A DNA stretch of 64,000 bases, taken from the NCBI GenBank assembly GCA_934476675.1, contig CAKSOE010000006.1, forward strand, positions 1-64,000, written 5' to 3'. The translations under genes and the position numbers were made by a program. The notes under the pieces are model-generated. The model saw only the letters and a list, made by a program, of their open reading frames with translations, was not told the origin of the DNA and ran no database searches. Positions 25,587 to 35,026 of this stretch are shown here, in pieces; positions within the stretch are counted from its first letter, which is position 1, and each line of letters opens with the position of its first letter. The stretch comes from an uncultured Clostridia bacterium (GTDB lineage: Bacteria; Bacillota; Clostridia; UBA1381).

Positions 25587-28127
25587 ATGATACATAAAAA
25601 GCTTAACATATTAATTTTGTGGCTGATAACGGCTGTGTTTTCGTGCGCGGCGGTGCAGGCGGCTGACAGTAAGCCTTTGTCCAAGGAAGCGGTGTTTTTG
25701 CAGGACATGGGAATACTCAACGCATACAGTCCCGAAGCTGTCGTAACAAAGCAGATGGTTGTAAACAGCCTTGAAATTCTGGGTGCGGTATCGGCGGAAA
25801 AATATTTCAAAAGCAAGGATTACACCGAGCCTGCAACGGTTATCGAAACCGCCGCGGTACTGGCGGATATGACCGGAAGGGGCGAGCTGCTCACAAAGGA
25901 TAATGTGCTTTCGGTTGCTGCCGCAGCGGGAATTACAATAATGAGCGGCAGCCGTGCGGACGACTGCATGACAATGGAGTGTTATTCAAAAATGCTCTAT
26001 GATGCGCTGAATGCAGAACTTATGCGCTATACGTCCTCCGGCGGCGGAAAGCTTACATATGCTGCGGGCGAAGAAACATATTTGTCGTCATATATGAAAA
26101 TGTACGAGGTGAGCGGAGTTGTAAGCGCAACCAATAAAACGGGACTTTACGGCGCGCTGCAAAATACCGGAGCAAAATATATTAAAGTAGGTGACAGGGA
26201 ACTGCATTTTGATGCGGAGGAGGGCAGCTATGACGAATATCTCGGCATGAATGTGACTGCGCTCTGCAAGGAGGACAACGGCGAATATGAGCTTGTTTCG
26301 ATATACGCACCGGAAAGCAAAAACAAAATCGTGACCTTGTACGCAAATGATATAATTCCCGAAAAAACGACAGCAAAAAGCGTATGGGCGTATACAAACA
26401 AGGAAAACGAATACCGCATAGCGCAGAATGCGGCGTATATATATAACGGAATTGCGGCGGAATACGTAAACGATGAGGATATGCGCATAGGCGAGGGATA
26501 TGTTACGCTGATAAACAGCGATAATGACAACGAATACGATACCGTAAAAATAATTTCGGTTGAAAGTACGGTAATATCGCAGATTTCGGAGGAAAATGCA
26601 CGCATTACCGGAAAAAATAAGACGGTTTACGACGTTAAGGCGATTGTAAAACAAAACGAGGGAGATATATACGATGAAAACGGCGGAAAAATTTCAGTTT
26701 CCGCCCTTAAAAAGAATGATGTAATATCCGTAGGATATGAAAAAGGAACTCAAAAAGCGGTGATTGTCCGCCGCGGCAGACAGATTTCGGGAACGGTAAA
26801 CACCTGCACCGATGAAGAAATCACCCTTGACGGTGAGAAATACGGTATTTCCGTATCGTTGAAAAACAAAAAAAGCGGTTACAGCTTAGACGCAATAAAG
26901 CCCGGCACAAAGCTTACGGCATATATAAACGCCTTCGGCGAGCTTGTCGGTGCAGAAATAACCGGAAACATCGACCTTTACGGCTATATGACTATGCTGT
27001 ATAAGGAGGACGGCAGCGAATCGGTAAAAATCAAGCTTTTCGGTGCGGACGGAATATTTCATGAATATGAGCTTAACGATAAAATAACGTTCAATTCATC
27101 GCGGATTGCAAAAGAAAAGCTGATTGATAAATCACTGTCCGTTTTGTGGAGCAAGGGAAAGATAAATCATCAGCCGATACAGTATCGCGTAAGCTCATCG
27201 GGAAAGCTTACAAAGCTTACAACAGCGGCGGAAAATAACCGATATGCCTCATTTGATAAGGATAACTTTTCGTTTGATTATTCCGGCGAGCTGCGTTATC
27301 TTACAGGCGACTGGCAAAGCCTGGGCGGACTTTATAAGCTAAAAAACGATACGGTTGTTATTAATGTGCCGTACGATATTCAGAATGAGGATTTGTTCTA
27401 TATTGTAAAGCCGACAGGCTGGGGAAACTGGACGTTTAACATTGATTTATACGATGTTGACGAGGAGTTTAATATAGGAATGGCAATTCTGAGAAAACAG
27501 GATTACACGCTTCAGCAGGCGTCGTTTAAGGGCAATAAGCCGATAGTGGTAAAGAGCGTGGCAGAGGCGGTGAACGATGATGACGAGCTTGTGTATGAAT
27601 TAACCGGCTGGCGAAACGGTGCGGAATACAAAATAAGAACACGAATTGCCGACACCTTTGCAACGCAGATACCGAATGAAATAAAAAGCAAGACGGGACT
27701 TTCGCTGCCGCCGGAGGAAAGCGGAAAGAAAGTATTCAGAATATCCGACCTTGCGCCGGGGAGCGTTATTCAGCCTATGCTGAATAATGAGCAGTTAACG
27801 GGCTTCACCCTGTTCTATGACGGCAAAAATCCCGTATATTACGAGTATTCGACATACACGCTGCCGGCAGCCATTACCGACTCCGAATGTATGATTCTTT
27901 CGGGACGGGTGTATTCGGTTACGACAAACGGATTTATGTATACAAAAAATGCCGGCGGCGAAGAAATAACCGTTATGAGAAATATTACGGCAGGTTCGGG
28001 AACGAAAATATATCTTGCCGAGGACGGCAAGGTAAGCGAGTGTACGCGCGATGAGATAAGAGAGAACGATAAGGTGATATTATATTACGATTATGCAAGC
28101 CTTAATATGATTGTAATACAGCGGTAG
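25587..28127 (+). CDS. Large secreted partner protein with degenerate SLH-like N terminus
   Basis: The protein (846 aa) has a signal peptide ending about AVQA. A region with SLH-like spacing follows (about residues 30-145: FLQDMGILNAYS, then ITIMSGSRADDC), and then a long beta-rich region of short repeating strand/turn units, with no catalytic motif. I recognise no family for the body. ATG at 25587 is chosen because AGGAGG lies 6 bases upstream. It is coupled to the SLH protein gene and followed by permease genes. The protein beginning at 63.49 kb occupies the same position in the second locus and shares the N-terminal layout. Confidence 0.8.
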   Translation: MIHKKLNILILWLITAVFSCAAVQAADSKPLSKEAVFLQDMGILNAYSPEAVVTKQMVVNSLEILGAVSAEKYFKSKDYTEPATVIETAAVLADMTGRGELLTKDNVLSVAAAAGITIMSGSRADDCMTMECYSKMLYDALNAELMRYTSSGGGKLTYAAGEETYLSSYMKMYEVSGVVSATNKTGLYGALQNTGAKYIKVGDRELHFDAEEGSYDEYLGMNVTALCKEDNGEYELVSIYAPESKNKIVTLYANDIIPEKTTAKSVWAYTNKENEYRIAQNAAYIYNGIAAEYVNDEDMRIGEGYVTLINSDNDNEYDTVKIISVESTVISQISEENARITGKNKTVYDVKAIVKQNEGDIYDENGGKISVSALKKNDVISVGYEKGTQKAVIVRRGRQISGTVNTCTDEEITLDGEKYGISVSLKNKKSGYSLDAIKPGTKLTAYINAFGELVGAEITGNIDLYGYMTMLYKEDGSESVKIKLFGADGIFHEYELNDKITFNSSRIAKEKLIDKSLSVLWSKGKINHQPIQYRVSSSGKLTKLTTAAENNRYASFDKDNFSFDYSGELRYLTGDWQSLGGLYKLKNDTVVINVPYDIQNEDLFYIVKPTGWGNWTFNIDLYDVDEEFNIGMAILRKQDYTLQQASFKGNKPIVVKSVAEAVNDDDELVYELTGWRNGAEYKIRTRIADTFATQIPNEIKSKTGLSLPPEESGKKVFRISDLAPGSVIQPMLNNEQLTGFTLFYDGKNPVYYEYSTYTLPAAITDSECMILSGRVYSVTTNGFMYTKNAGGEEITVMRNITAGSGTKIYLAEDGKVSECTRDEIRENDKVILYYDYASLNMIVIQR

Positions 28128-28158
28128 ACGCAGCTTACGGAAAGGAATGTCAAGCATT

Positions 28159-29115
28159 ATGAAAAATATAAAGACTGCACCGGCAGTCCGCCCCATAAAG
28201 GTTATGGGAGAGCTGAAAAAGAATTTTTCGCTCTTTACCATGCTTATACCGGGACTTCTGCATTTAATATTATTCGCATATCTGCCCATGTTCGGGGTGA
28301 TTATAGCGTTTAAGAAAATAAACTTTACTCAAGGAATATTAAAAAGTCCCTGGGTAGGGTTTGCAAATTTCAGATTTCTGTTTAATACAAGTGACGCATG
28401 GATTATAACGAGGAATACGATTTTATACAATCTGCTTTTCATATTTCTCGGAGTAATTCTGCATCTTGCGGTAGCGATAGGACTTAACGAGGTGAAAAAC
28501 AAGATTGTTTCAAAAAGCTGTCAGACGCTTATGATTATGCCGCACTTTTTGTCAATGGTAGTTATAAGCTATATAGCGTTTGCGTTTTTCAGCAACGAAA
28601 CAGGCTTCATGAACCACAAAATTCTGCCTATGCTTGGACTTGGCCCGGTTGACTGGTACGTAAACCCGAAGCCGTGGCCGTATATATTGAGTATAGTGCA
28701 TTTCTGGCAGGGTCTGGGTTACGGCTCTATTGTATATCTTGCAAGCATTGCCGGAATAGACAAAAATCTGTATGAGGCGGCTCAGATTGACGGTGCAAAC
28801 AAATGGCGTCAGATTACGTCAATCACACTTCCGTGCTTAAAGCCGGTTATCACTATTATGCTGATTATGGCAATAGGAAAAATCTTCAATGCTGATTTCG
28901 GATTATTTTATCAGGTGCCGCAAAACTCCGGCGCAACATATTCAACAACCTCGGTTATCAACACATATGTGTTTAACATGATGAAGTCGGGAAGTGCAAA
29001 CAGTCTGGGAATGTCGAGCGCGGCGGCGCTGTATCAGTCGGTGGTAGGCTTTGTGCTTGTTGTCGGAGCAAATGCGGTCGTGCATAAAATCGATCCGGAA
29101 AGAGCAATGTTTTAG
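28159..29115 (+). CDS. CUT1 ABC sugar permease (LplB-type)
   Basis: The 318-aa integral membrane protein has six predicted helices. The cytoplasmic EAA loop reads YEAAQIDGANKWRQITSITLP, where the ATPase would dock. N-terminal features FTMLIPGLLHLILFAYLPMFG are typical of LplB/YteP permeases. ATG at 28159 is preferred to the ATG at 28147, which directly abuts the GGAAAGGA site. It pairs with the next gene and probably with the 14.0-kb binding protein. No ATP-binding subunit is encoded in the locus, so a shared MsmK-like ATPase elsewhere is inferred. Confidence 0.93.
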   Translation: MKNIKTAPAVRPIKVMGELKKNFSLFTMLIPGLLHLILFAYLPMFGVIIAFKKINFTQGILKSPWVGFANFRFLFNTSDAWIITRNTILYNLLFIFLGVILHLAVAIGLNEVKNKIVSKSCQTLMIMPHFLSMVVISYIAFAFFSNETGFMNHKILPMLGLGPVDWYVNPKPWPYILSIVHFWQGLGYGSIVYLASIAGIDKNLYEAAQIDGANKWRQITSITLPCLKPVITIMLIMAIGKIFNADFGLFYQVPQNSGATYSTTSVINTYVFNMMKSGSANSLGMSSAAALYQSVVGFVLVVGANAVVHKIDPERAMF

Positions 29116-29126
29116 GGGGGATAAGC

Positions 29127-30014
29127 GTGAGCAGAAAAAACAAATTATTTCAAATCATAATCAGCACCGTATTTATCTTTATTGCATTAGTATGCGTAAT
29201 ACCGGTTGTGCTGGTGCTTGTTACCTCGCTGACCAAGCAGGAGGCAATAAGCACATACGGATATTCATTCTTCCCGAAGCAGTGGAGCTTTGACGCATAT
29301 CGCTACATCTGGTCAACGGCAAGACAAACCATATTAAACGCATACGGAATAACAATTTTTACCACCGTAATCGGAACGGTTTTGGGCGTGCTTATTGTGG
29401 CGCTGTACGCATATCCGATTTCGAGAAACGACTTCAAATACAGAAACGTTTTTGCGTTCTTCTCGTTTTTCACGATGCTGTTTTCGGGAGGTATGGTTTC
29501 GTGGTACATGGTGTGTACAAGCGTACTGCACTTAGGAAATACCGTATGGGCGCTTATATTGCCCGGTATAATGAACTCATGGTATGTGGTAATATTAAGA
29601 ACATTTTTCGCAACCTCAATTCCGCCGTCCGTTATCGAATCGGCGAAAATAGACGGTGCGAACGAATATACAATACTTTTTAAGCTTGTAATGCCTTTGG
29701 CATTACCGGGACTTGCAACAATCGCACTGTTCTTCACATTGAAATTCTGGAACGACTGGTATAATGCGCTTATGTTTATTACCGATGAAAGATTAAGGAA
29801 TTTACAGTTTTTGTTGCAGAGTATGCTTTCAAAAATTCAGCTTCTGGCGGAGTCTGACGGAAACTCCTATATAGCTGAAACAATAACCGAAATACCCAGC
29901 GACAGCGTCAGAATGGCTCTTTGTATGATAGCTGCCGGACCGATACTTATTGTGTATCCGTTTTTCCAGAGGTATTTTATTCAAGGTCTTACCGTAGGCG
30001 CGGTAAAGGGCTGA
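29127..30014 (+). CDS. CUT1 ABC sugar permease (YtcP/LplC-type)
   Basis: The 295-aa membrane protein has six helices and an EAA loop, IESAKIDGANEYTILFKLVMPL. It ends in FFQRYFIQGLTVGAVKG, the usual C terminus of this permease class. The start is GTG at 29127, placed 6 bases after an AGGGGGG site. It lies 11 bases after the partner permease gene, so the two form the heterodimeric channel for an oligosaccharide. Confidence 0.94.
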   Translation: MSRKNKLFQIIISTVFIFIALVCVIPVVLVLVTSLTKQEAISTYGYSFFPKQWSFDAYRYIWSTARQTILNAYGITIFTTVIGTVLGVLIVALYAYPISRNDFKYRNVFAFFSFFTMLFSGGMVSWYMVCTSVLHLGNTVWALILPGIMNSWYVVILRTFFATSIPPSVIESAKIDGANEYTILFKLVMPLALPGLATIALFFTLKFWNDWYNALMFITDERLRNLQFLLQSMLSKIQLLAESDGNSYIAETITEIPSDSVRMALCMIAAGPILIVYPFFQRYFIQGLTVGAVKG

Positions 30015-30027
30015 TAATAAACAGAAA

Positions 30028-30109
30028 ATAAAGTCTCAAAAAGCTTTGCGCACTCAACGCTCTTGCGCGCGGAGGCGAATGAATGTGAAAGATTTTTAAA
30101 AGACTTTAT
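30028..30109 (+). repeat. Short intergenic inverted-repeat segment
   Basis: Perfect 9-bp arms ATAAAGTCT (30028-30036) and AGACTTTAT (30101-30109) bound a GC-richer centre with an internal GCGCA/TGCGC hairpin. The AAGTCT...AGACTT core recalls the segment at 13.85-13.96 kb. It separates the permeases from the next secreted protein and might be a processing or partial-termination structure. Confidence 0.4.
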
Positions 30110-30127
30110 ATAAATATGAAAGGAAGT

Positions 30128-32554
30128 ATGAAGAAAATGAACCAGAAAAAGATAAGCGCCTGCCTTGCGGCTGTGCTGACGCTTACGTCATGTGCGTTTG
30201 CAAGCGCCGAAACGCAGGAAAGCAATATTCATTACGAATACCGCTTTAATGACGCGTCGGACGGAAACATATTCAGCGGAGAAGGCAGTACCGTTACGGT
30301 TTCGGACGGAGTGTGCCGCATTGATACGCAAAAGCCGGTAAATTCGGCGGCACGTCAGGTTTATGCCACTCTTGACAAATCAATTCACACGGTAGCGGAA
30401 AACGAAACGGATACGCTCGAAGTCAAGGTAAAGTTCGAAAAGAATACAAAAAAATATCTGTTCGGCGCAAGAGACAATTCAGATCCGGCAAATCAGAAAA
30501 CCAATTCCACGCTTTTAAAATTTAAAAATGATGCCGGTACGCAGCTCACAGGCTCGGATGATGTTTCTTTCAGCGGTATAACGATGCCCTCAGGCAAATG
30601 GCATCAGCTGTATTTTGTCTTTGACAACGACAAATACACACTGTTTATAGACGGCAAAACGGCGTGTAAAAATGTAAATCTCAACGGAAAAAACGATGTT
30701 GCGGTAACACAGATAGATCAGTTTTTATTCCAGGGAAACGGAGCAACAAAAGTTGACCAGGTGACATACATAGACGACATTATTGCACAAAAGCTTGTTC
30801 CGGTTTATCTTTCGCAAAGCAGCATAGCGGACGGTGCGGATAACATACCGGCAGAAACAGAAAAGCTGACGCTTGATTTTAATACTGTTATCGACAGCGC
30901 AAGCTTAGACAGCATAACCGTAAAAGCGGGCGAAAGAGCGCTTGATAAGTCCGAATACAGCGCCGAAGTAAACGCATCGGACGCAACCTGCGTTGATGTA
31001 AGCTTTGTCGGCAGCCTGCAGGGCGGTACGGTTTATACTGTGGATTACAGCGGAGTAAAGGACGCGGTAAACGCAGACGGGAACAATACGGCAAGCGGCA
31101 GCGTTTCGTTCACAACAGAGCAGAAAACGATACCTTTTGAAATATTAAGCTCCGAACCGCTTGAAAACGCAGAAACAAATGCCGCCGTTACGGTTAATTT
31201 CAATAAGGCTGTTGACGCAGGCACATTAAAAAATATAAGCATAGCGCCGCAGGCGGAGTTTGCGGCAGCTGCAAACGGAACAAGCGTTCTAATCACACCC
31301 GTTTACAACTGGTGCGCAAATAAGGAATATACGGTTTCGTTTGACGGTGTTTGTGCGGCGGACGGAAGTACCTTTGCCGGTAAAGCGGAAATATCGTTTA
31401 AAACGGTTGAAAATCCCTATTCGGCTGCTCCGGTAAACGGCGACGTTTCGTGGTACGCAGGAAACAAGGTGAACTCGGCAAAGGCAAAAGCTATGGGCGT
31501 GTGCGGAGTTTCGTATAATAAAGCGATAAAACCGATTGAGAATTTCAACAATCAGTCGAGCATACTTCCGTTTTATTGGCAAAGCTCGCTCGGCAAAGAC
31601 GACGATACGGTAGCGTCACCCGTTTTGTATATGAAGAGTAAGGCTGTTCAAAATGCGCTTGTATTCAAAACCGAAAAGGGTCTCGGAACATTTACGCTTA
31701 AAACTGCGGAAAAAACATACAGCGGCAGCGGTGAAATCGAGCTTTACACAGCTCCGACAGGCGCTGATTTTACGGACGACAGCGCTTATACAAAGGCTGA
31801 ATTTGTAAAAAGCGGCGAAATAAGCGATAAATGGAATTCAAACGTAACGTATACCGTTACGGCGAATAATGCGGATATAGGCTATGTAAAGGCAGTTGTG
31901 AGCCGACAGGGAGAGGAAACGAATTTTGTCTCGGTTTATTCTCCTGCGATACTCGGCACGGAAATTTCGCCGTATGAGGCGGAATCAACCGCGGCATATA
32001 AAGCGGTAAACAGGACATATAATACAATTGATGTGATTTTTGACGGACTTTTGGATAAGTCGTCCGTATCGGCGGATAAATTCAGCGTAGAGGGAAACAG
32101 CGTTCTGTCGGCAAAAATCGCAGACAGTGACAGCGCATATCAGCAGACGGTAAGGCTGACTGTGGCAGACGAATTAAAGGATAATGCGGAATACAGCGTA
32201 AATGTCGGCGTTCTTTCGGATATATTCGGAAATGCGGTATCGGAAAAAACATTAAGCTTTACAGCGTCAAATGCTCCGGTAAGCTTTACATCGGCGAATA
32301 AGTCTGACACGGGTATAACCGGAAAAATCAATGTTCCGTCGGTAAGTAAATATGTCGGTCATACGGCGAATCTGATAGCCGCGTATTACGTTGACGGAAA
32401 GTTAAGCAATATTACGGTCAGCGGCATTACGCTCAAATCCGGCGAAAATGCTTTTGAAGCGGCGGCAGCAAAAGAAAACGAAACAGCCGTGCTTATGCTC
32501 TGGACCGATATAAACGGCGCAGTACCCATAAGCGCAGCAAAAACAGCAGAATAA
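30128..32554 (+). CDS. Secreted LamG-like and Ig-like domain protein
   Basis: The 808-aa protein has a signal peptide ending about CAFASA. It has an N-terminal jelly-roll resembling LamG/concanavalin-type domains (about residues 30-230, with GKWHQLYFVFDNDKYTLFIDG). Three SbsA/Big_5-like Ig domains follow (one opens near residue 237 and others near 340 and 620). A C-terminal domain ends TAVLMLWTDINGAVPIS, related to the ends of the proteins at 15.5 and 17.9 kb. No catalytic residues are recognised; a glycan-binding role is inferred. Start: ATG at 30128 after AAAGGAAGT, with ATG at 30137 also possible. Confidence 0.82.
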   Translation: MKKMNQKKISACLAAVLTLTSCAFASAETQESNIHYEYRFNDASDGNIFSGEGSTVTVSDGVCRIDTQKPVNSAARQVYATLDKSIHTVAENETDTLEVKVKFEKNTKKYLFGARDNSDPANQKTNSTLLKFKNDAGTQLTGSDDVSFSGITMPSGKWHQLYFVFDNDKYTLFIDGKTACKNVNLNGKNDVAVTQIDQFLFQGNGATKVDQVTYIDDIIAQKLVPVYLSQSSIADGADNIPAETEKLTLDFNTVIDSASLDSITVKAGERALDKSEYSAEVNASDATCVDVSFVGSLQGGTVYTVDYSGVKDAVNADGNNTASGSVSFTTEQKTIPFEILSSEPLENAETNAAVTVNFNKAVDAGTLKNISIAPQAEFAAAANGTSVLITPVYNWCANKEYTVSFDGVCAADGSTFAGKAEISFKTVENPYSAAPVNGDVSWYAGNKVNSAKAKAMGVCGVSYNKAIKPIENFNNQSSILPFYWQSSLGKDDDTVASPVLYMKSKAVQNALVFKTEKGLGTFTLKTAEKTYSGSGEIELYTAPTGADFTDDSAYTKAEFVKSGEISDKWNSNVTYTVTANNADIGYVKAVVSRQGEETNFVSVYSPAILGTEISPYEAESTAAYKAVNRTYNTIDVIFDGLLDKSSVSADKFSVEGNSVLSAKIADSDSAYQQTVRLTVADELKDNAEYSVNVGVLSDIFGNAVSEKTLSFTASNAPVSFTSANKSDTGITGKINVPSVSKYVGHTANLIAAYYVDGKLSNITVSGITLKSGENAFEAAAAKENETAVLMLWTDINGAVPISAAKTAE

Positions 32555-32559
32555 AGTCT

Positions 32560-32738
32560 GGGATGTAAAAAAGTCCGGACCGCAAAAAGGCAAATAAAAT
32601 TTTATATTTTGCTATTGCATTTTATTTGATTTTTTTCTGATTTGAATGCCTTTTTGCTATGAACAAACTGAACCTCTCGGAGTATTTATGTACGCCATCG
32701 GGTTCAGTTTGTCCGTTCTGAAACTTTTTTCCTATCCC
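32560..32738 (+). repeat. Structured intergenic element, copy 1
   Basis: This element is homologous to 36425-36644. Nested stems are: GGGAT (32560-32564) with ATCCC (32734-32738); AAAAAAGT (32567-32574) with ACTTTTTT (32723-32730); CGGAC (32576-32580) with GTCCG (32711-32715); GCAAAAAGGCA (32582-32592) with TGCCTTTTTGC (32647-32657), enclosing CAAATAAAAT with ATTTTATTTG; and CAAACTGAACC (32664-32674) with GGTTCAGTTTG (32701-32711). The result is a long closing stem carrying two hairpin arms. It begins 6 bases after the upstream stop and ends 22 bases before the lyase gene. It could be a structured RNA or a MITE-like repeat. Confidence 0.85.
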
Positions 32739-32760
32739 ATTCAAAAGGAACTGAAAAAAT

Positions 32761-34947
32761 ATGAAAGAAATAAAAAAACAATGGCAGACTTTACTTGCCG
32801 GAAACAATAGACCCTCGGCAGCAAGGCTTGCGGTAATCGATTCAAACTCGGAGCTTGCCATGCAAAAAATCAATATAGGCGATGGCTTTGCGGATTTATT
32901 TGAAAGCGAACCGATTACTGAATCAACCCAAATGACGTGTCAATACAAAATGCTTTATGATATGGCGCTGGCATACCGAACAAAGGGGAGCGGATATTAT
33001 TGCGATAACGAGGTATCAAAACGGCTGATGCTTGCTCTTGAACGGCTGTATCAAAGCAGATACGGCGAAAACGAAAAAAACGGCTGCGGCTGGCGGAGTA
33101 CAGAAGAATATAACTGGTGGGACTGGCAAATCGGAACCCCGAGATTGCTGATTGATATTCTGATGCTTATGGATTTCACGGGCGAGGAGCAGAATAGAAG
33201 ATATTTATCGCTATTTCATGCGCTTGTGCCGAAACCGTGTATGACGGGGTCGAATTTTCTGAATATATGTACCGAGCTTATAGGTGCGGCGGTGTTGGAA
33301 AATGATTTACAAACGCTTGAAGAAACCGTAAAAAGAGCCGGCGGGATATTCGCTTTCTGTGACGAAAACAAAAAGGAGGGCTATTATGCCGACGGCTCAT
33401 ATCTTTTTCACGAGCATCATGCGATGAATGCGGCATACGGTCTGGAACAGCTGTGGTCGGCGGCGTTTCTTATAAAAATTCTGCACGGCACGCCGTTTGC
33501 GTTTGGACATCGGCAGGAGCAAACCGCCGTAAGCTGGCTGCTTGACGGTCAGGCTCCGTTTGTGTTTAACTGCGGATTTATGCGCTGCGTCATGGGACGT
33601 TATCCCGATGGCGGAAAAATCGGGCGCGAAAGGCTTTTGTGTGCTGCGGCGGATTTGTGGGAGATATGCGACGATGAGCAGAAAAAAGAAGTAACATCGC
33701 TTGTTGCGGAGCTGACAGACGGCGGTGACGAATACGAAAAAAATATAAGTCCGCAAAGATGCAAAGCAATAAGAAGAATAAAGAAAAATAATGCCTGTGC
33801 GGCAAGCTATGACAGAGTTTTCGCACACATTGACAGGATTGTGCATAAGCGCGCGGAATGGGCGTTTGCCGCAGCAATGAGTTCAAAAAGGATTGCGGGC
33901 TATGAATGTATAAACGGTCTTGACCGTTACGGCTTTTATCATGGTGACGGAATGACCCAGATTATGCTGAAATCGGACAGCGGTCAGTATGCGGACGGAT
34001 ATTGGTCGAAGGTCAATCCGTACAGAATTTCGGGTGTGACAAATGATGTTCAGAAAAGATACCCTGTGTCGGTTTCACTTGACTGCGACTATCTTTCAGA
34101 GGAGGATTTTGTCGGCGGTGTGTGCATTAAGGATAAAGCGGCTGCTGCGGCAATGCGGCTGAGGTCGTTTCACTGCGAGGACGGCAGCGCGGTTTTTGAG
34201 CCGGATAAAATCAACACCGCACAATGCCGTCATTCGTGCGGCTTAAGGGCAAGAAAGGCTTGGTTTGCGTTTGAAAACGCTGTGGCGGCGGTTGGCTGCG
34301 AAATAACCGCCGATGACGGCTTTGAGGTCGAAACAACCGTTGATAACAGGCGGATGCAGGAAAGAAAAATATTTACGGAAAGCGGAAAAAACGTGTCCGA
34401 AACGCTTACCGATCCTGGCAGGTGGGCAAACTACGGAAATATGCTCGGTTATGTGTTTTTGTGCGGCGGTACAGTAAATGCACGTATAAGAAAGGGCAGT
34501 GAGGATTTTTTTGAACTGTGGTTTTCGCATGGCAAAAATCCGTCGGACGGCACATATGCGTATGTACTGCTCCCGAATACAAATGCGGAACAAACGGCGG
34601 AATATGCGAAAAAGCCTGAAATAGATATTCTCTCAAATACTGCATCGGTGCAGTGCGTATACGATAAAAAATCAAAAACAAAGGTATTCGTATTTTATGA
34701 AGCAGCCGAATTTGACGGAATAAGTGTGTCAAAGCCAATGCTTGTAATGCTCAGAGAGGAAAACGGCAAATATACGGCGGCAGCGTCCGACCCGACGCAA
34801 AAGACGGAAACCGCCGAGCTTACATTTAATAAGAACGTGAGAATTTCCGGAAATCGTGTCAGCATGGCGGGCAACAAAATAATCATTGATTTTACAAAAA
34901 GCGGCGGAGCAAGCATTGAATTTGATATAATTCCCCAAAAAATTTAA
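32761..34947 (+). CDS. PL8-type polysaccharide lyase without signal peptide
   Basis: The 728-aa protein matches the polysaccharide lyase 8 fold: an N-terminal alpha-toroid with IKKQWQTLLAGNN and YNWWDWQIGTPR (N118), a candidate catalytic Asn at N165 in TGSNFLN, then DGSYLFH with H217 and Y226 in AAYG. The His-Tyr distance of 9 residues equals that of pneumococcal hyaluronate lyase. The beta-sandwich half contains YHGDGMTQIM. PL8 lyases act on uronate polymers such as hyaluronan, chondroitin or xanthan; the substrate here is unknown. Unlike usual family members it starts directly at the catalytic domain, so it should be cytoplasmic. ATG follows AAAAGGAACTG. Confidence 0.87.
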   Translation: MKEIKKQWQTLLAGNNRPSAARLAVIDSNSELAMQKINIGDGFADLFESEPITESTQMTCQYKMLYDMALAYRTKGSGYYCDNEVSKRLMLALERLYQSRYGENEKNGCGWRSTEEYNWWDWQIGTPRLLIDILMLMDFTGEEQNRRYLSLFHALVPKPCMTGSNFLNICTELIGAAVLENDLQTLEETVKRAGGIFAFCDENKKEGYYADGSYLFHEHHAMNAAYGLEQLWSAAFLIKILHGTPFAFGHRQEQTAVSWLLDGQAPFVFNCGFMRCVMGRYPDGGKIGRERLLCAAADLWEICDDEQKKEVTSLVAELTDGGDEYEKNISPQRCKAIRRIKKNNACAASYDRVFAHIDRIVHKRAEWAFAAAMSSKRIAGYECINGLDRYGFYHGDGMTQIMLKSDSGQYADGYWSKVNPYRISGVTNDVQKRYPVSVSLDCDYLSEEDFVGGVCIKDKAAAAAMRLRSFHCEDGSAVFEPDKINTAQCRHSCGLRARKAWFAFENAVAAVGCEITADDGFEVETTVDNRRMQERKIFTESGKNVSETLTDPGRWANYGNMLGYVFLCGGTVNARIRKGSEDFFELWFSHGKNPSDGTYAYVLLPNTNAEQTAEYAKKPEIDILSNTASVQCVYDKKSKTKVFVFYEAAEFDGISVSKPMLVMLREENGKYTAAASDPTQKTETAELTFNKNVRISGNRVSMAGNKIIIDFTKSGGASIEFDIIPQKI

Positions 34948-34953
34948 AATCCA

Positions 34954-34982
34954 TTGATTTTACGCCCTAAAAGTGATATACT
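34954..34982 (+). promoter_or_regulatory. Promoter of the EamA gene pair
   Basis: TTGATT (34954-34959) and TATACT (34977-34982) are 17 bases apart, 44 bases before the first EamA start. This indicates that the exporters form a unit separate from the lyase. Confidence 0.65.
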
Positions 34983-35026
34983 GTTAATGGCGTTTTACAC
35001 GTCTGAAATCTAACGGAGGGGTACAT

